Source of the DNA: Hetaerina americana
Lineage: Eukaryota > Arthropoda > Insecta > Odonata > Calopterygidae
Direction of reading: 5' to 3'
Assembly: GCA_022747635.1 (NCBI GenBank)
Contig: JAKTNV010000020.1
Location: forward strand, 2,517,501 to 2,581,500
DNA: 64,000 nucleotides
Below, piece after piece: positions 23,801 to 34,045 of this stretch. Numbering within the stretch: the first letter of the stretch is position 1; every line of letters starts with the position of its first letter. The position numbers and the translations under genes were made by a program. The notes below the pieces were generated by a model. It was given only the letters and a program-made list of their open reading frames with translations, was not told the origin of the DNA and searched no databases.

Positions 23801-25140
23801 GGGCCGCCACCTGCACTACGCACCCGCTAGTGGGGTGAAGCGGCCCGGAAGTTGGCGCGCTTGTGTGTGTGCTTGTGAAGTATTTGCGCGAGTGTCGGCG
23901 GTGGGGTGAGTGGGCGGGAGGAAGGGGGTTGCGAGGACGACGAATCGATCGCCAAGGCGCCATGGCCTCCCGGAGAGGGGGCGGAGGGGCGTAGGATTGG
24001 GGGCGAGTAGGGGGCGCGCCAGGCGAATCGGCCCCTCGCATGTTGGCCACAAACACGAAGGGGCCCCAAACACTCTTCCCCGCCTCCCTTGGGCCCGTCT
24101 CCTCCCACGCTGGGATCTGAATAGCGCCCGGGACCCCTTCCCCGACCGAGCGAGGCGCTGGACGATCCCGCGCCCGCCACTCACGAGGAGCGGCGGAGGC
24201 CAGGAGGAATGTCCGGCGAATTACATATTAAGGAGATGTCCCGTGTCTTAGCCATCTCTCCGCCGTTTCCATTCCGAGGCTCTAGGGGGGGGATGGTGGT
24301 GCTCGAAGGGGGGTGTGGGTCATTCACGTTGGGTGAGGGGGGAGAGGGGTTGAAGAGAGGGAGGTGGCGAGGAGATGATACGTGGCCAGGGTTCTAGGGG
24401 TTGCAGGGACTGTTGGCGAGGGGAGGAGAACGAAGAGAGGTGCGCCTGAAAGATGCCGCATGGGTCCGCGTAAACGGATGAATTAATTCGAATGTGTGTG
24501 TGTGTGTATCGGTCGATTGCCAAGGCGATAAATGCAGGAGGGGAGGGGGAAGTCGGTCGCCGGGGGGGGGGCGGAGTGGGCGATATGGTTGTTGCGGTGT
24601 TCGTCGGTGTTGATGGACCGCGCCCGGCCACTCCGGCATCGACTCCCGGAAAGAGGCGCGAGGGTAGGGGCGGTACACTACGGCCGAATACATCTCTCGC
24701 GCGCCCGGAGGAAAAGGAAGAGTTAGGAAGAAGGGACCCTGGGGTGGTAGGGCCAGTTTGAGAGGGTGGTGCCAAGGGGGTGGGGACACCCCCTGTCCAT
24801 GACGCGGTGAGGTGAGGAGAGAGCGGTGGGTGGGGACGATTGGGCCCATTTCCGGGGAGTGGGCGGGGGACGAAGGGTACGCGGACTGTCAAGGGGACAC
24901 GGCAAGGGGACCACCCTCCCGATGCTCCTGGAGCGAGCGTGCGGAGAGGAAGGGGGGCTGAAATCTTTTGCAGGGGCCGCAGAGGAGAATCGGTGGGCTG
25001 CCCCCTCTCCCGAAGCACCGGAGGCCGCCTCGTCCGCAGAATATAGTCAACACCTTCGCAACCGGATTCTTCGCGGCGCGCTTCCTTCCGCACATGCCTC
25101 CTCCGTCGCCTAGGGCCCTGGGGGGGGGGGCGCCGGATAC
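20870..25140. other. 4.3-kb GC- and CpG-rich domain
   Basis: From about 20900 the sequence becomes strongly GC-rich, peaking at 22.9-25.1 kb, with dense CpG, runs of G or C up to 11 long (near 24568 and 25122), and CA/GT microsatellites (about 22838-22865, 24491-24508). Long open frames run on both strands (one of 438 codons at 22437-23753), but they are Arg/Pro/Gly/Ser-rich, overlap in several frames and show no domain, so I do not call them genes. No mobile element was recognised inside. It resembles an unmethylated CpG-island or promoter region of a neighbouring gene; that is inference. Confidence 0.6.
21597..21665 (+). repeat. Short tandem repeat, unit AAGCGTCGCATGCAG
   Basis: The 15-bp unit appears three times (about 21596-21610, 21630-21645, 21646-21661); the first and second are separated by a related TTGCGGAAAATGCTTCT segment, and the last two are adjacent. 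Each unit contains the palindromic GCATGC. Confidence 0.8.
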
Positions 25141-25201
25141 AGAGGAAAGGAAAGACGCTTACACTTTCTCGGGGCGAGACTGGAAAACAGTGCCGAAGCG
25201 C

Positions 25202-25250
25202 GCGGTTGACCCAAGAATATTACGTGCAGTTGACCCAAGAATATTACGTC
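25202..25250 (+). repeat. Direct duplication of a ~24-bp unit
   Basis: GTTGACCCAAGAATATTACGT occurs twice in a row with 3 bases between, at the boundary of the GC-rich domain and AT-rich flank. A third, weaker version (GTTGAACCAAAGATCATTTAC) follows near 25271. Confidence 0.8.
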
Positions 25251-25829
25251 AAAGATACCGAGAGAGAGCCGTTGAACCAAAGATCATTTACTCAGAAACT
25301 GTGCGTTCTCTAGATATGGTTGCAAAAGCTGAGAGAATATAACATTCATTCGGTCGAAACATTGAGGAAAAGGTATTTTACTCATAACGGCGAAAATATC
25401 TTCTAAAAGGCCTATTCACTTCAAAATAATTACCTAAAAGAGACAATTCGCAAAAAGTCTTTGAACATTCGGCTGTAGGCTTTAATCGAATTAATCTAGA
25501 GATATTTGACAATATAGTATATCTTGGAAGCGCAATGTAAAACTAAAAAACTGAAGGACTTTTCCGAGCATTCTCATGATGACATACTTCCAGTACGAGT
25601 ACATTTCGGCCCCGTGGATGAAATATTGCTTAAGGCGAAACACCTAACCTGATGTAATATGTTATACTCTATGAAATCATTGCATGGCATTATTTAAGCC
25701 TTGACACGCGCATTCATAATCAGATCATAGTTGGTTCAGAGATTTAGTGTTAGGACGACGCTGGGGGCCTGAGGATAAATAGGAAGTATTTAGTGGGAAA
25801 TGGGGAGAGGAAATGTCGTTATTTTAGGG

Positions 25830-26130
25830 CCAAACGAGGTGAGATGGAAGGATGGCGAAGAGCTCGGAAGGATAGCTATTGAATCGATATACATCGGTGG
25901 GGAATAGTGCCAGCGATTGGAGTGGATTGCATTGGGAAACGTCAGGAAGAAGCGTAGTAAACATATAGCTGCTGAGAGATGTAATGATTGGACCCTAAGG
26001 ATAAATCAAAGAACATTATTCAGTTTTACATTCCAACGAGCATACGAAGGGATGAAGGAACAAACGAGGCATGCGATCAATTGGAGGCAATAATTGCACG
26101 TGTCCGAGGGTGGCAACAATAGACTGCGTT
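25830..26130 (+). pseudogene. RTE-like endonuclease remnant
   Basis: Plus-strand frames recall the apurinic endonuclease of the RTE copy at 38653-39594: NEVRWKDGEEL...IYIGGE (near 25836-25900, compare CEVKWKDSGDY...IIYNGGD) and, in another frame, QFYIPTSIRRDEGTNEACDQLEAIIARV (near 26018-26102, compare IQVYIPPSNRKKEEVDRIYDQLGDIIACV). Frame changes and stops are frequent. It is an old fragment of an RTE-type LINE. Confidence 0.6.
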
Positions 26131-26344
26131 GGGGGATAAGGAGAGCGACGGGAGGCGAAGGGGGAAGTGGTGCATAAGAGAGGCAGGCAGGCCATGATTT
26201 AGGAACAAGAAATCAATACGAATAAAAAACGCAAAAAGTTCCTCCAAGATAGATCGTTCCATCATAACGAGCGCTGAGTTTAAACAAGCCAGATTCGAAA
26301 TACTCATGTGGGGCGAATGTCAGGGGCCCCAAAGAGAGAATATA

Positions 26345-26491
26345 CCTTGATCAAAAAGTTCCCGGAATAACCACCGTGTGGCGCTCCCATCGTTCCGATT
26401 TGAGTTCTGTTTTTTTTGTTAAATTGGTACATCTGTTGTTGATATTCCCTTTAAATCTTAGTGTCATAACTTGACATTTGCAAAAGTTACG
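26345..26491 (+). repeat. M3 left terminal inverted repeat (147 bp)
   Basis: Starts CCTTGATCAAAAAGTTCCCG and ends in GTTACG. Past 26491 the match to the right repeat stops at once. Confidence 0.95.
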
Positions 26492-26546
26492 TAGCCAAGA
26501 GTACATCTATCTCTGTGTGTGTTGGCGATTTTTTACAATTTCAGAA

Positions 26547-27663
26547 ATGGATTTAAATTTGCAACAACGAACTTGCATTAAATTTTGCGTAAAAAACGGA
26601 TTTAGTGGCGCACGGACGTTGGAAATGTTGGAAAAGTGTTTCGGCAAAGATTCTCTAAAAAAAAACGGTCGTTTACCAGTGGCACGAGCGGTTCAGAAGT
26701 GGTCGTGAGTCAATCGAAGATGATGAACGCAGTGGCAGACCATCGACATCGAAAGTCGGTGAAAAAATTGATAAAGTAAAAGAAATGTTGGTCAATAACC
26801 GCAAATTAACCATCAGAGAAATAGCGGAGGACTTGAACATTGCCTATGGATCCGCCCAAGACATTGTGGTTAATGATTTGGGTTTCCGTCGTGTAGCAGC
26901 AAAGTTGGTGCCGAAAGACCTCAATTTCATGCAAAAAAGAGACCGTGTTGACGTCGCAAAAGACATGATTTGCGAGGCTGAATCCGATCCCACATTCATC
27001 AAAAGGATCATTACTGGAGACGAGACGTGGGTTTATGAGTACGACACGCAATCCAGACATCAGGCAAGTGAATGGCGTTCACCAAATGAGCCGAGACCAA
27101 AAAAACCACGTCGTTTTCAGTCAAAAAAGAAGGCAATGCTGACGGTTTTCATGGATTACAACGGTGTAGTGCATCATGAATTTTTGCCAGAAGGCCAGAC
27201 AGTAAACAAAGAGTATTATTTGGGCGTTATGAGACGTTTGCGTGAAGCAATTCGCCGAAAGAGACCAGAAATGTGGGCAGAAAACTCGTGGATTTTGCAC
27301 CATGATAACGCACCGTCGCACAGTGCTATCATTATTCGTAATTTTTTGACGAAAAATGCAACAAATACCATCCAACAACCACCGAATTCACCTGATTTGG
27401 CTCCCTGTGACTTCTTTCTGTTCAATCGAGTTAAAAAACCATTACGGAGAACGCGTTTTAGCAGCCGAGAGGAAGTAATGGAAAAATCGCAGGAAGCACT
27501 GATGGGCATACCGAAAACCGACCGTAACTTTTGCAAATGTCAAGTTATGACACTAAGATTTAAAGGGAATATCAACAACAGATGTACCAATTTAACAAAA
27601 AAAACAGAACTCAAATCGGAACGATGGGAGCGCCACACGGTGGTTATTCCGGGAACTTTTTGA
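26547..27663 (+). pseudogene. Mariner transposase, DD34D, one frameshift
   Basis: From ATG 26547 the frame covers a first HTH (QRTCIKFCVKNGFSGARTLEML), is shifted by one base at a nine-A run (26657-26665), and then continues through WHERFRSGRESIEDDERSGRPST and a second HTH to the stop at 27661. Catalytic residues are all present: Asp in TGDETWVYEYD, Asp in HHDNAPSH, and Asp in LAPCDFFLF, 34 residues after the second, i.e. the mariner DD34D signature. The usual C-terminal end (a GDYFE-type motif) is missing: after IPKTDRNF the frame runs straight into the right inverted repeat and uses it as its last ~47 codons. So this copy has one frameshift and a replaced C-terminus. Confidence 0.9.
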
Positions 27664-27669
27664 TCAAGG
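27523..27669 (-). repeat. M3 right terminal inverted repeat (147 bp)
   Basis: Exact reverse complement of 26345-26491. It contains the last codons and stop of the transposase frame; the stop lies 6 bp from the outer end. Confidence 0.95.
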
Positions 27670-27899
27670 TAGTATGTATAGAAGTAGTCCACCGTTTCAG
27701 TGGGTATTTTTCCTATAGACACGGACGGTTCGCTTCTACATTTAGTGACCTCCCCTAAGAAGACAAAACCAGGCATTTCACACGACAATAAACTGTTATA
27801 TTTAATGGCGCATAGATTTTATCTCCCATCATTCCTCTTCGACTTTAATATACTTTGCAAATTATCACATTATCTACAGACGGACAGAGCAAGTAAAAC

Positions 27900-28560
27900 A
27901 CCGTCGGATAATCCAAAATGACACTTGCCGACTGCTATCCTGTGGGCAATTAAACATTAAAAATACTATTGGCATCAGCCAAAGTAAGAGAATGGAAATG
28001 ACTTTTTCAAATAAAAAGAACGTACTTCGGAATATTTACACTCCTTTTGGAGATATAATCACAATCAGCAGTAATTGCAAATACTTCGGCGTTTACCTAA
28101 CTAGAGAACTTGTTGGGTGGGGAGAACAACTGAATGGTGCAAATCGGAAGGCATTTAAAGTATTTCATTGGTAGATAAAACATTTTAAGGAAGCAGCGTA
28201 ACCCAAAAAAACTCCTCATCTCCCTAAACCCCTACCCTATAACTCCTTATGTACTCCTGGGTCGCCCCATCCCGGAATCCTCTTCCCAAGTATTGGACCC
28301 ACATGAGGAGATCATAGTCAAAAAGATGCAAAAAGTGCGGCAGCTAGGTATAGTGTAGGCACTCGGCAGGCACGGTGGCTCAAAGAGCGTAACGGGCATG
28401 TTGGGTATTCTGAAATGGGAGAGTTTGCGAAATGGGAGAAAGAGGAGTAGGTTAGATGCGATGTACGGAATAGTTGAAATGGCGAAGAGTAGAAAGGTTA
28501 AAGAAGGAACTAGAAATAGCAAGTTTCAAGGAGGAATAGGGACCACAATTTTTAAACTAA
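27900..28560 (+). pseudogene. LINE reverse transcriptase remnant (family C)
   Basis: The plus strand carries, in order, a KKNVLRNIYTPFG...CKYFGVYLTREL block (28014-28110, the KYLGV thumb motif), PESSSQVLDPHEEIIVKKMQKVR (28270-28350, compare HLEYACSVWDP...IEKVQRR of family A) and SVTGMLGILKWESLRNGRKRSRLD (28385-28460, compare SVTEMLMDLGWESLVERRFNARLK). This is the C-terminal half of a CR1/L2-type reverse transcriptase, distinct in sequence from families A and B. Frames shift between blocks, so it is a relic. Confidence 0.75.
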
Positions 28561-28795
28561 AATAAGAACCCAAAAAAAAAGATAAAAAAGTTTCATTGTT
28601 GATTATAAGCAGACCGAATATAGCAGCCCAAAAATTCGCAGAATGAGTATTCCCGCCGACGCGGACGGCTGCAGTGGAGCAGGAAAAGTGGTGGGAGGTC
28701 ATGGGAAAGCAACGTGACTCGCGTCAGTTTTCTGCGGGCCGTTGCAATATTCGGATCGCTGCTAGATTGGACCCCTGTCGGGAACGCTTCATGAC

Positions 28796-29300
28796 TTGGC
28801 GATGCCACGTTCCATGGCGCAGCGATATGTGATTAAACTTTGTGTTAAGTTGGAAAAATCGGGTTCGGGGGAAAAGCAATGTCCGGAGGAAGGGTGTTCT
28901 GGTGGCGCGAGATGTCCCGGGAGGGCCGGGCGGAGGTGGACGGTGGACGAGGAGCGCCTTGGACGTCCATCAGCGCACAGTGCAGTGAGAAAGCGAGAGC
29001 TATCCACGATTCCTATCGACGCAGGAGTGTCACAATGCTAGCAGAAGAGAACAGTATTCGTAAAAACACATTGTATCGCATGCATAAAGAAGATTTAGAG
29101 CCATGAGAGTGAGTTGTGTGTGTGTGTGTGTGTGTGCCAAGATGGCCCCTAAGGTGTGGGTCGGAAGATAGGAAGGCTGCTCGTGTGACAATCTCGCGTT
29201 AAATCTCTTGGATCTCGCCCCATCCGCCCCAAAGACCAGGTGTGGTACCCCTAGACTTCTTTTTGTCCCCAAAAATGAAAAAGAGCTGGTAGTATGTCAC
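28796..29300 (+). pseudogene. Mariner-like transposase remnant (family M4)
   Basis: It opens with AQRYVIKLCVKLEKSG (28815-28862), the start of a mariner first HTH, similar to EQRYGIKFCVKMDKTGKE at 60207. It shows a GRPS-like linker near 28965 and a second-HTH relic (LAEENSIRKNTLYRMHKED, 29039-29095), a (GT)n microsatellite at 29115-29134, and then PLDFFLSPKMKK near 29248-29283, the catalytic-domain end with the third Asp. Most of the catalytic domain has been lost. Inverted repeats were not identified. Confidence 0.7.
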
Positions 29301-29439
29301 AGCTTGGTTTTGATTTCCTACAGTTGTTTAAGTCATTGTTTCAGGTTTGATTGTGATGCCAGGGATTTATGTTCCGCCTGAAACTGTCTGCACTTGCATC
29401 CTAATTAATACTTAGAATTCCGCACAACACGTTTAACCC

Positions 29440-30430
29440 CCTGTTGTTTATCGCTTGCTCCAAGCTCTATAACAGTCTCCAGTATTCCACTTCCAACGCT
29501 CTATGGTACATCCATTTTCACGCCTCCTTTGCATTCCTTCCAACACTCTTCCAGGCTCTCTTCTCTCCCATTGCACTTTTCCGTTTGGTTTCTTACCCTT
29601 CCATTTACCTTTGCCATTTTTCTCTTCGGCCACATCTTAAAGTCTCCACCTGTGCTAATCAGAATGCTTCAACGACCGAGTTTCTGAGCCATAAAAAACT
29701 ACGCTCCTCACCAAATTTTGACAGCTTCTTTCCCTGGAGCATTTTTTTCTCTAATATCCCTACTACTACGACCCAAGGCACTTTTAGGAGACAAGCCATC
29801 TATCCCACTTGCTCTATCATTGCTTTGTCTTTGCCCTCCTATTATAATATTTACCTTAGCTATTACCTTTCTCGAACACCTCATTACCATTATTTTGCTT
29901 AAATAGATCCCAGCCCCATATCAACCACACTGATTTCAAGGAGACATCACCATTATGATCACATTACATTAGTCGGTTAGGAAGCCATCAATGGCCAAAA
30001 AATAAATTGTAGTTTTCCAGGAATGACTGCCAATTCAGATCATAATTTGGTGCTAGTGAATTGTTAGTTCCGATTAAAGTAATCGAAGCAGTACCGTTGG
30101 ATTGATAATGCAAATGAGGCCGTCATCCTAGGTCATCTGCCGTAGTTGGCATATCCATGGAGACCTCTCCTCCGCCATGTTTTCTTTTCCCTGCGCCATT
30201 TACTTCATTTCCGTTTCACCCACCATGTCGCCCGTCACCTTGACCCCTCTTGCCTGCCCCCTTTCTACCTTTCCCTTCAGCATCTACAATCTCCACTGCA
30301 GTATATTCTGTAGTAGAGCGATCATTTTGTTTATCCAAATCCCACTTTTTCACCTTCGCCACTCTTTTTATCCTTTTCAGTTTTATCTCGGAATCAGCCC
30401 AAAGAAAAAGCAATGAACACATTCTATCGC
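29440..30430. other. LINE-like scraps on both strands
   Basis: Near 30020-30062 the plus strand reads SDHNLVLVNC, the last catalytic block (S-D-H) of a LINE endonuclease, followed by a stop. On the minus strand, about 30340-30390 reads KLKRIKRVAKVKKWDLDK, which is what normally follows that block in RTE-type proteins. The two lie in opposite orientation, so they are separate pieces or an inversion. The rest of this interval has open frames with no clear match. Confidence 0.35.
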
Positions 30431-30453
30431 CTTCTGAGGAATTCCGCTCCCAT

Positions 30454-30621
30454 CTACATCTACATAATTCCCCGCAAGCCGCAGCAAGGGCGTGTGGCGG
30501 GGGGTGTTAGGTCACCAACCATAAAAAGGAACAATACCACATGCAAAACCACAACGTGGAAAATTCTACCCACAGCGGCGCACACACTCATGCAAAAATC
30601 CCTTCATCCAACACTCATGCA
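30454..30621 (-). mobile_element. Family A LINE, 3'-end fragment
   Basis: Only about 170 bp of 3' UTR, the hairpin and the GATGTA-type tail remain (the tail is read as ACATCTACATCT at 30455-30467 on the plus strand). The inner stem has one change relative to other copies (GCCGCAGCAAGG). The 5' end is cut at the point where a family B tail begins, so family B seems to have inserted here. Confidence 0.85.
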
Positions 30622-31022
30622 AACACATCTACATCTATTTAATACCCCGCAAGCCGCCGCAAGGGCGTGTGGCGGGGGGTGTTAGGACACCACCCGCAAT
30701 TTAGAAGAGAAAAGAACCGCATGCAAGAACCACAAATTCATTCATCCACAAGAAAACATGCCATTCATTCATGCAAGAACATTTACACCCCACACACATG
30801 CAAACACTCAAACTACCAAATAAACATACCCATGCACCTGAAAGTATACCTAACAGTTTTGCAGTGTTTAACTTTGCTCCGACTTGTAAATTCAATGTTT
30901 TTAATATTTCTAAGGTGACTTCGGTTTCTTACTATTATGATTTCTGATTGTTCGGGGAAAGAATGAGTATTTGTACCTATCTGTCCTGGAATCTATCTCC
31001 CTTAGTTTATCTTTGTGGTCCG
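30622..31022 (-). mobile_element. Family B LINE, 3'-end fragment
   Basis: It matches the last ~400 bp of family B at 52555-52955 in reverse: tail (ACATCTACATCT), hairpin, the GGACACCACCCG-type lead-in that marks family B (family A has GGTCACCAACCG), 3' UTR, and the last codons of ORF2 (the TFFPRTIRNHN-type end). It stops near 31022. Confidence 0.85.
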
Positions 31023-31034
31023 CCAAATATACCG

Positions 31035-31335
31035 TTGCTTTCTTGAATTCTATGAACGATTTGAACAGCGAAGTGAAATGCAAGCGTAAGCGCGGATGAC
31101 ACGGTGATTTATCGGGAGATATCGCATAATTCTAGCACAGGATCTAGATTGCATTCATAGATGGTTTTCAAAATGGGGATTTTCATTTAACCCTAATAAA
31201 TGTTCGGCTGTAAATTTCCTTAAAAGGTCAACGGAATTCGTTTACAAATTAGCTGTATTTGGCCTAGAAGTCTACGCTAGAGATACTGTCTATGAATACG
31301 CGTAAAGATACTTTGGCAAGCATGGGCTTGGAATT
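31035..31335 (+). pseudogene. Decayed LINE reverse transcriptase fragment
   Basis: The plus strand reads MNDLNSEVKCK...ADDTVIYREIS (31054-31120), then NPNKCSAVNFLKRSTEF-type residues (31190-31245) in another frame. It is related to family A around the FADD active site but more diverged than the other copies, with several frame changes. It ends where the inverted duplication at 31343 begins. Confidence 0.7.
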
Positions 31336-31342
31336 TTTTTGA

Positions 31343-31654
31343 TAATAGTTCAAAGCGAGTACAAAAAAATGTTTTACACGTTGTGACCTAACACTCACCG
31401 CCACACGACCTTGTGGAGGCTTGCGGGGCTCGTTTCGATGCAGAATTGTGATTCTTGAATTACACGTATTAATTAAAGTCTCAGACTCTAGTTTTGTTGA
31501 GGACACTTCAACAGTTCACCTGGAGGAGCCTATTTAAGCCTTTACCTTCAATTTTACCGCCTTTACCGTGTACACCCTCGGGTTTGCTTGAAGAGCCACT
31601 GGGCACTCACTACATATCCCATCGTTCCTCGCCATTCCCCGTCTTCCTGCTGGT
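31343..31654. repeat. Inverted-duplication unit, copy 1 (partner 46427-46737)
   Basis: About 310 bp that reappear in reverse orientation at 46427-46737 with only a few differences. It includes a degenerate version of the LINE 3' hairpin (31384-31432) and a family A tail at its far end in both places, joined at the same base. So the unit plus the adjoining family A copy was probably duplicated as one block, with inversion. Confidence 0.85.
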
Positions 31655-32880
31655 CTACATCTACATCTGCATAATACCCCGCAAGCCGCCGCAAGGGCGT
31701 GTGTTGGGGGGTGTTAGGTCACCAACCGTACAAAGGAACAATACCACATGCAAAACAACAACGTGGAAAATTACACCCACAGCAGCGCACACACTCATGC
31801 AAAAATCCCTACATCCAACACTCATGCAAACACAAACCATAAGCCAAAATACAACTGCACCCCTGGATGCAGCACGAAAGCCATCCAACTACACGCAAGC
31901 CAAGACACAAAGAAGCAACAATGTGAAACACCACCACCACATGAACATGCACCACATAACACTCTACCCCCGAAGAGACTGTACAAGGCAGGGAATGCGA
32001 CCCAACGTTGCAGGTAGCAGGAATTTCCCCCGCGGAGAGGGACGAGGGATTGAAGAGAACTCTTAAAAACAGATGAACAGAACACGAATGAGGTCATTCA
32101 AGAAAGAATGGGCTATTATAATAAAAAACATAAGGTTAGTGGAAATGCATGCATTTAAGTAGAACTAATTATTTTTTAGACGCTGAGGGTGGCAAGTGGA
32201 ATTTTTGCTATCTATAACCCTGCAGTTGCTATCCCGTATTGTCCGTGGGAAGAAGGAGTCCTTGAGTCGGCTAGTTCTGGCATCTATTTCCCGAATTTTA
32301 TATCCATGATCGAAGCGACCAATGTATGCAGGAGTACGAATAATTGGCGAGACCTCGGTGCTGAAACATGCGGATCTGAATTTATTTTATAATTTCAATC
32401 TTGCATTGAATCGTCTCTAAGCCAATGATTCCCACCCCAAATCCATGAGCATGTCGGTGACGCTTTGCGTTTTATCGTAGGAATTTTTTACATCACGGGC
32501 TGCCCGGCGTTCAACCTTCTCAATTTCCCGAATGAGGCCTTTTTCACTCGGATCCCACACGCTGCATGCGTATTCTAAATGAGGCCTTACAAGAGCGTGG
32601 TAACAACGTTCCTTGACCTTCGAGTCACTTTTGCCGACAATGCGTCTAATAAATCCCAATTTTTTATATGCTTGACCGCAGACTTTACGTATGTGAGTGC
32701 CCCAAGTTAAGTCTTTTGTGAATGTGACACCTAGGTATATTACCGTATCAACTACTGCTAAGTCACCTCCAGCTAATTTGTAAGCAAATCCTTGGAAAAT
32801 TTCTGGGTCGTTTATGTAATTGCACAGCCAACTCTCTGTGCCTAAAACTATATCAGCGGAATGAGTTTGGATTATATATT
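31655..32880 (-). mobile_element. Family A LINE, internally deleted copy
   Basis: It reads on the minus strand from about 32880 to its tail at 31655-31672. The 5' piece (32808-32880) encodes the endonuclease start (HSADIVLGTESWLCN); it then jumps to the reverse transcriptase thumb (AYKLAGGDLAVV, about 32790) and continues to the C-terminus, 3' UTR, hairpin and tail. A stop codon follows WESLA at 32417, the same place as in the copy at 42071. The EN-to-RT jump removes roughly 1.7 kb. Confidence 0.85.
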
Positions 32881-32999
32881 ATTTGTATTTTTTGCTCGAG
32901 TGCCATCCACTCTCCACTTTTAGTACCTACTTCAGTTATTCTTCTTCTTCCGGCAGACTCTTTTGAGAACTCTCTCCAATAGAATGAGGCTGTCGTACA

Positions 33000-34045
33000 G
33001 TTAATAATTTGACCTCAGCGGTGGTGTTTGATTTCCTCTTACAAATCACCTCGGTTGACACCTACAAGTTCCTTTGCTTCCTGTTTGTGTTTATTAAGTC
33101 GCCTAGTAGTTTTCCGTTCTTATTGGAACCCCTTCTGTTACGATGCTCGCCATCTATCCCTAGATCACCATCGTTAATCCAACAGTTCGTATCATCAAAG
33201 AATAAACCTAGTCTATTCCATCGTTAATAAAGTCGATTCTGCGGTCACAAATGTATTTTCTTCTCATGATTCTGCTTATCACTATGTTTGCCTTTTTAAA
33301 TTTCTTCTTTGCTGCCGTGGCCAAATCCAACGACGTGATCACCTGTTTTGACCCCTCGGACATCATTTGTGCCAACGTGTAGGATCACTAATTCCTCTTC
33401 CCGCTCACCCTCCATCTCCTCCTTTTTATCACAGATTCTCCCATGATTCTTACCTTTGTTTTATTCTGCATTAGTTCACGCGTTATTTGTGGTTGTTTAG
33501 GACCTTCCCTATATGAATTTCCTTCACCTGTGCTGCCTCCTCGACAAAAATCTGCATTGCTTCGTTTCCATGGTAATCTCGTTTCCGTGCGTCTTTTACT
33601 TATCCTCTCTCTAAAGGCCTCGAAATTTTTACAATTGTTTTCTAGTTGACATATTAAACTCTCGTTTTCATCCCTTAGGGCTGCTATCACTTCCTTTGCC
33701 GTTTGAAATTCACTCCTTAGATTTTCTATAGTAGAGTTTTTCTTGCCTAATTCGTTTGAAACACTCTTTTCACATTCTTCGCTCTTCCACCCTTCTTGAA
33801 TACATTTTTAATGGTCTTCTTACTGCACTCGAAGTGAAACCAACATCCATGAATTGGGCACCGTTTTAAAAAAAATCATGCATACCTTGCATTTTATCAC
33901 CATCTCACCCTCCGGAATGACCTCTCCAGGCATTTCGGCCGCAAACTCACCCTCCCTCGAAGCGATGAGAAAACATGTCCACTCTCGGTGACCAGGTACG
34001 AAAGAATATGATTGATAGCTGGCATGTTCTCTCACGGAAAAGAAG
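33000..34045 (-). pseudogene. LINE ORF1 with coiled coil and SGNH-esterase domain (family D)
   Basis: Minus-strand reading from 34035. The first part has VIKCKVCMIFFKTVP (33880-33840), a possible zinc-binding start with two Cys. A Leu/Glu/Asn-rich stretch at about 33745-33600 looks like a coiled coil. Next come RIMGESVIKR (about 33447-33415; block I, GDS with Asp changed to Glu), LVILHVGTNDV (about 33390-33357; block III, GTND) and GDLGIDGEHRN (about 33165-33130; block V with the Asp-x-x-His pair). This set defines SGNH hydrolases, and esterase domains are known in ORF1 of CR1-type LINEs. Two or more frameshifts and stops break it. The element's ORF2 is not attached. Confidence 0.72.

Larger units (their letters stand above)
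26345..27669 (+). mobile_element. Mariner family M3, 1325 bp, perfect 147-bp inverted ends
   Basis: The ends at 26345-26491 and 27523-27669 are exact reverse complements over 147 bp, base by base, including an eight-T run, and the element is flanked by TA (26343-26344, 27670-27671). Most mariners have inverted repeats near 30 bp, so these are unusually long. The right repeat overlaps the end of the transposase frame. Perfect identity argues that one end recently replaced the other, or that the insertion is young. The transposase frame carries one frameshift, so this copy is probably not active. Confidence 0.95.

Noticed and set aside
29444..29902. 152-codon frame rich in Phe, Ser and Tyr, considered as a membrane protein
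   Set aside because: Likely the antisense of a decayed LINE; no consistent membrane-segment pattern and no start context.
30250..30685. Small open frames ending in the repeated peptide SPQAAARACGGGC
   Set aside because: This peptide is a forward read of the LINE 3' hairpin and recurs wherever the hairpin is present, so it is not a gene.
32189..32392. Recurrent ~66-residue frame MASGIFAIYNPAVAIPYCPWEE... (also near 4567, 41843, 45688 and 49522)
   Set aside because: It is the antisense of the conserved C-terminus of family A ORF2; its conservation follows from the LINE protein.
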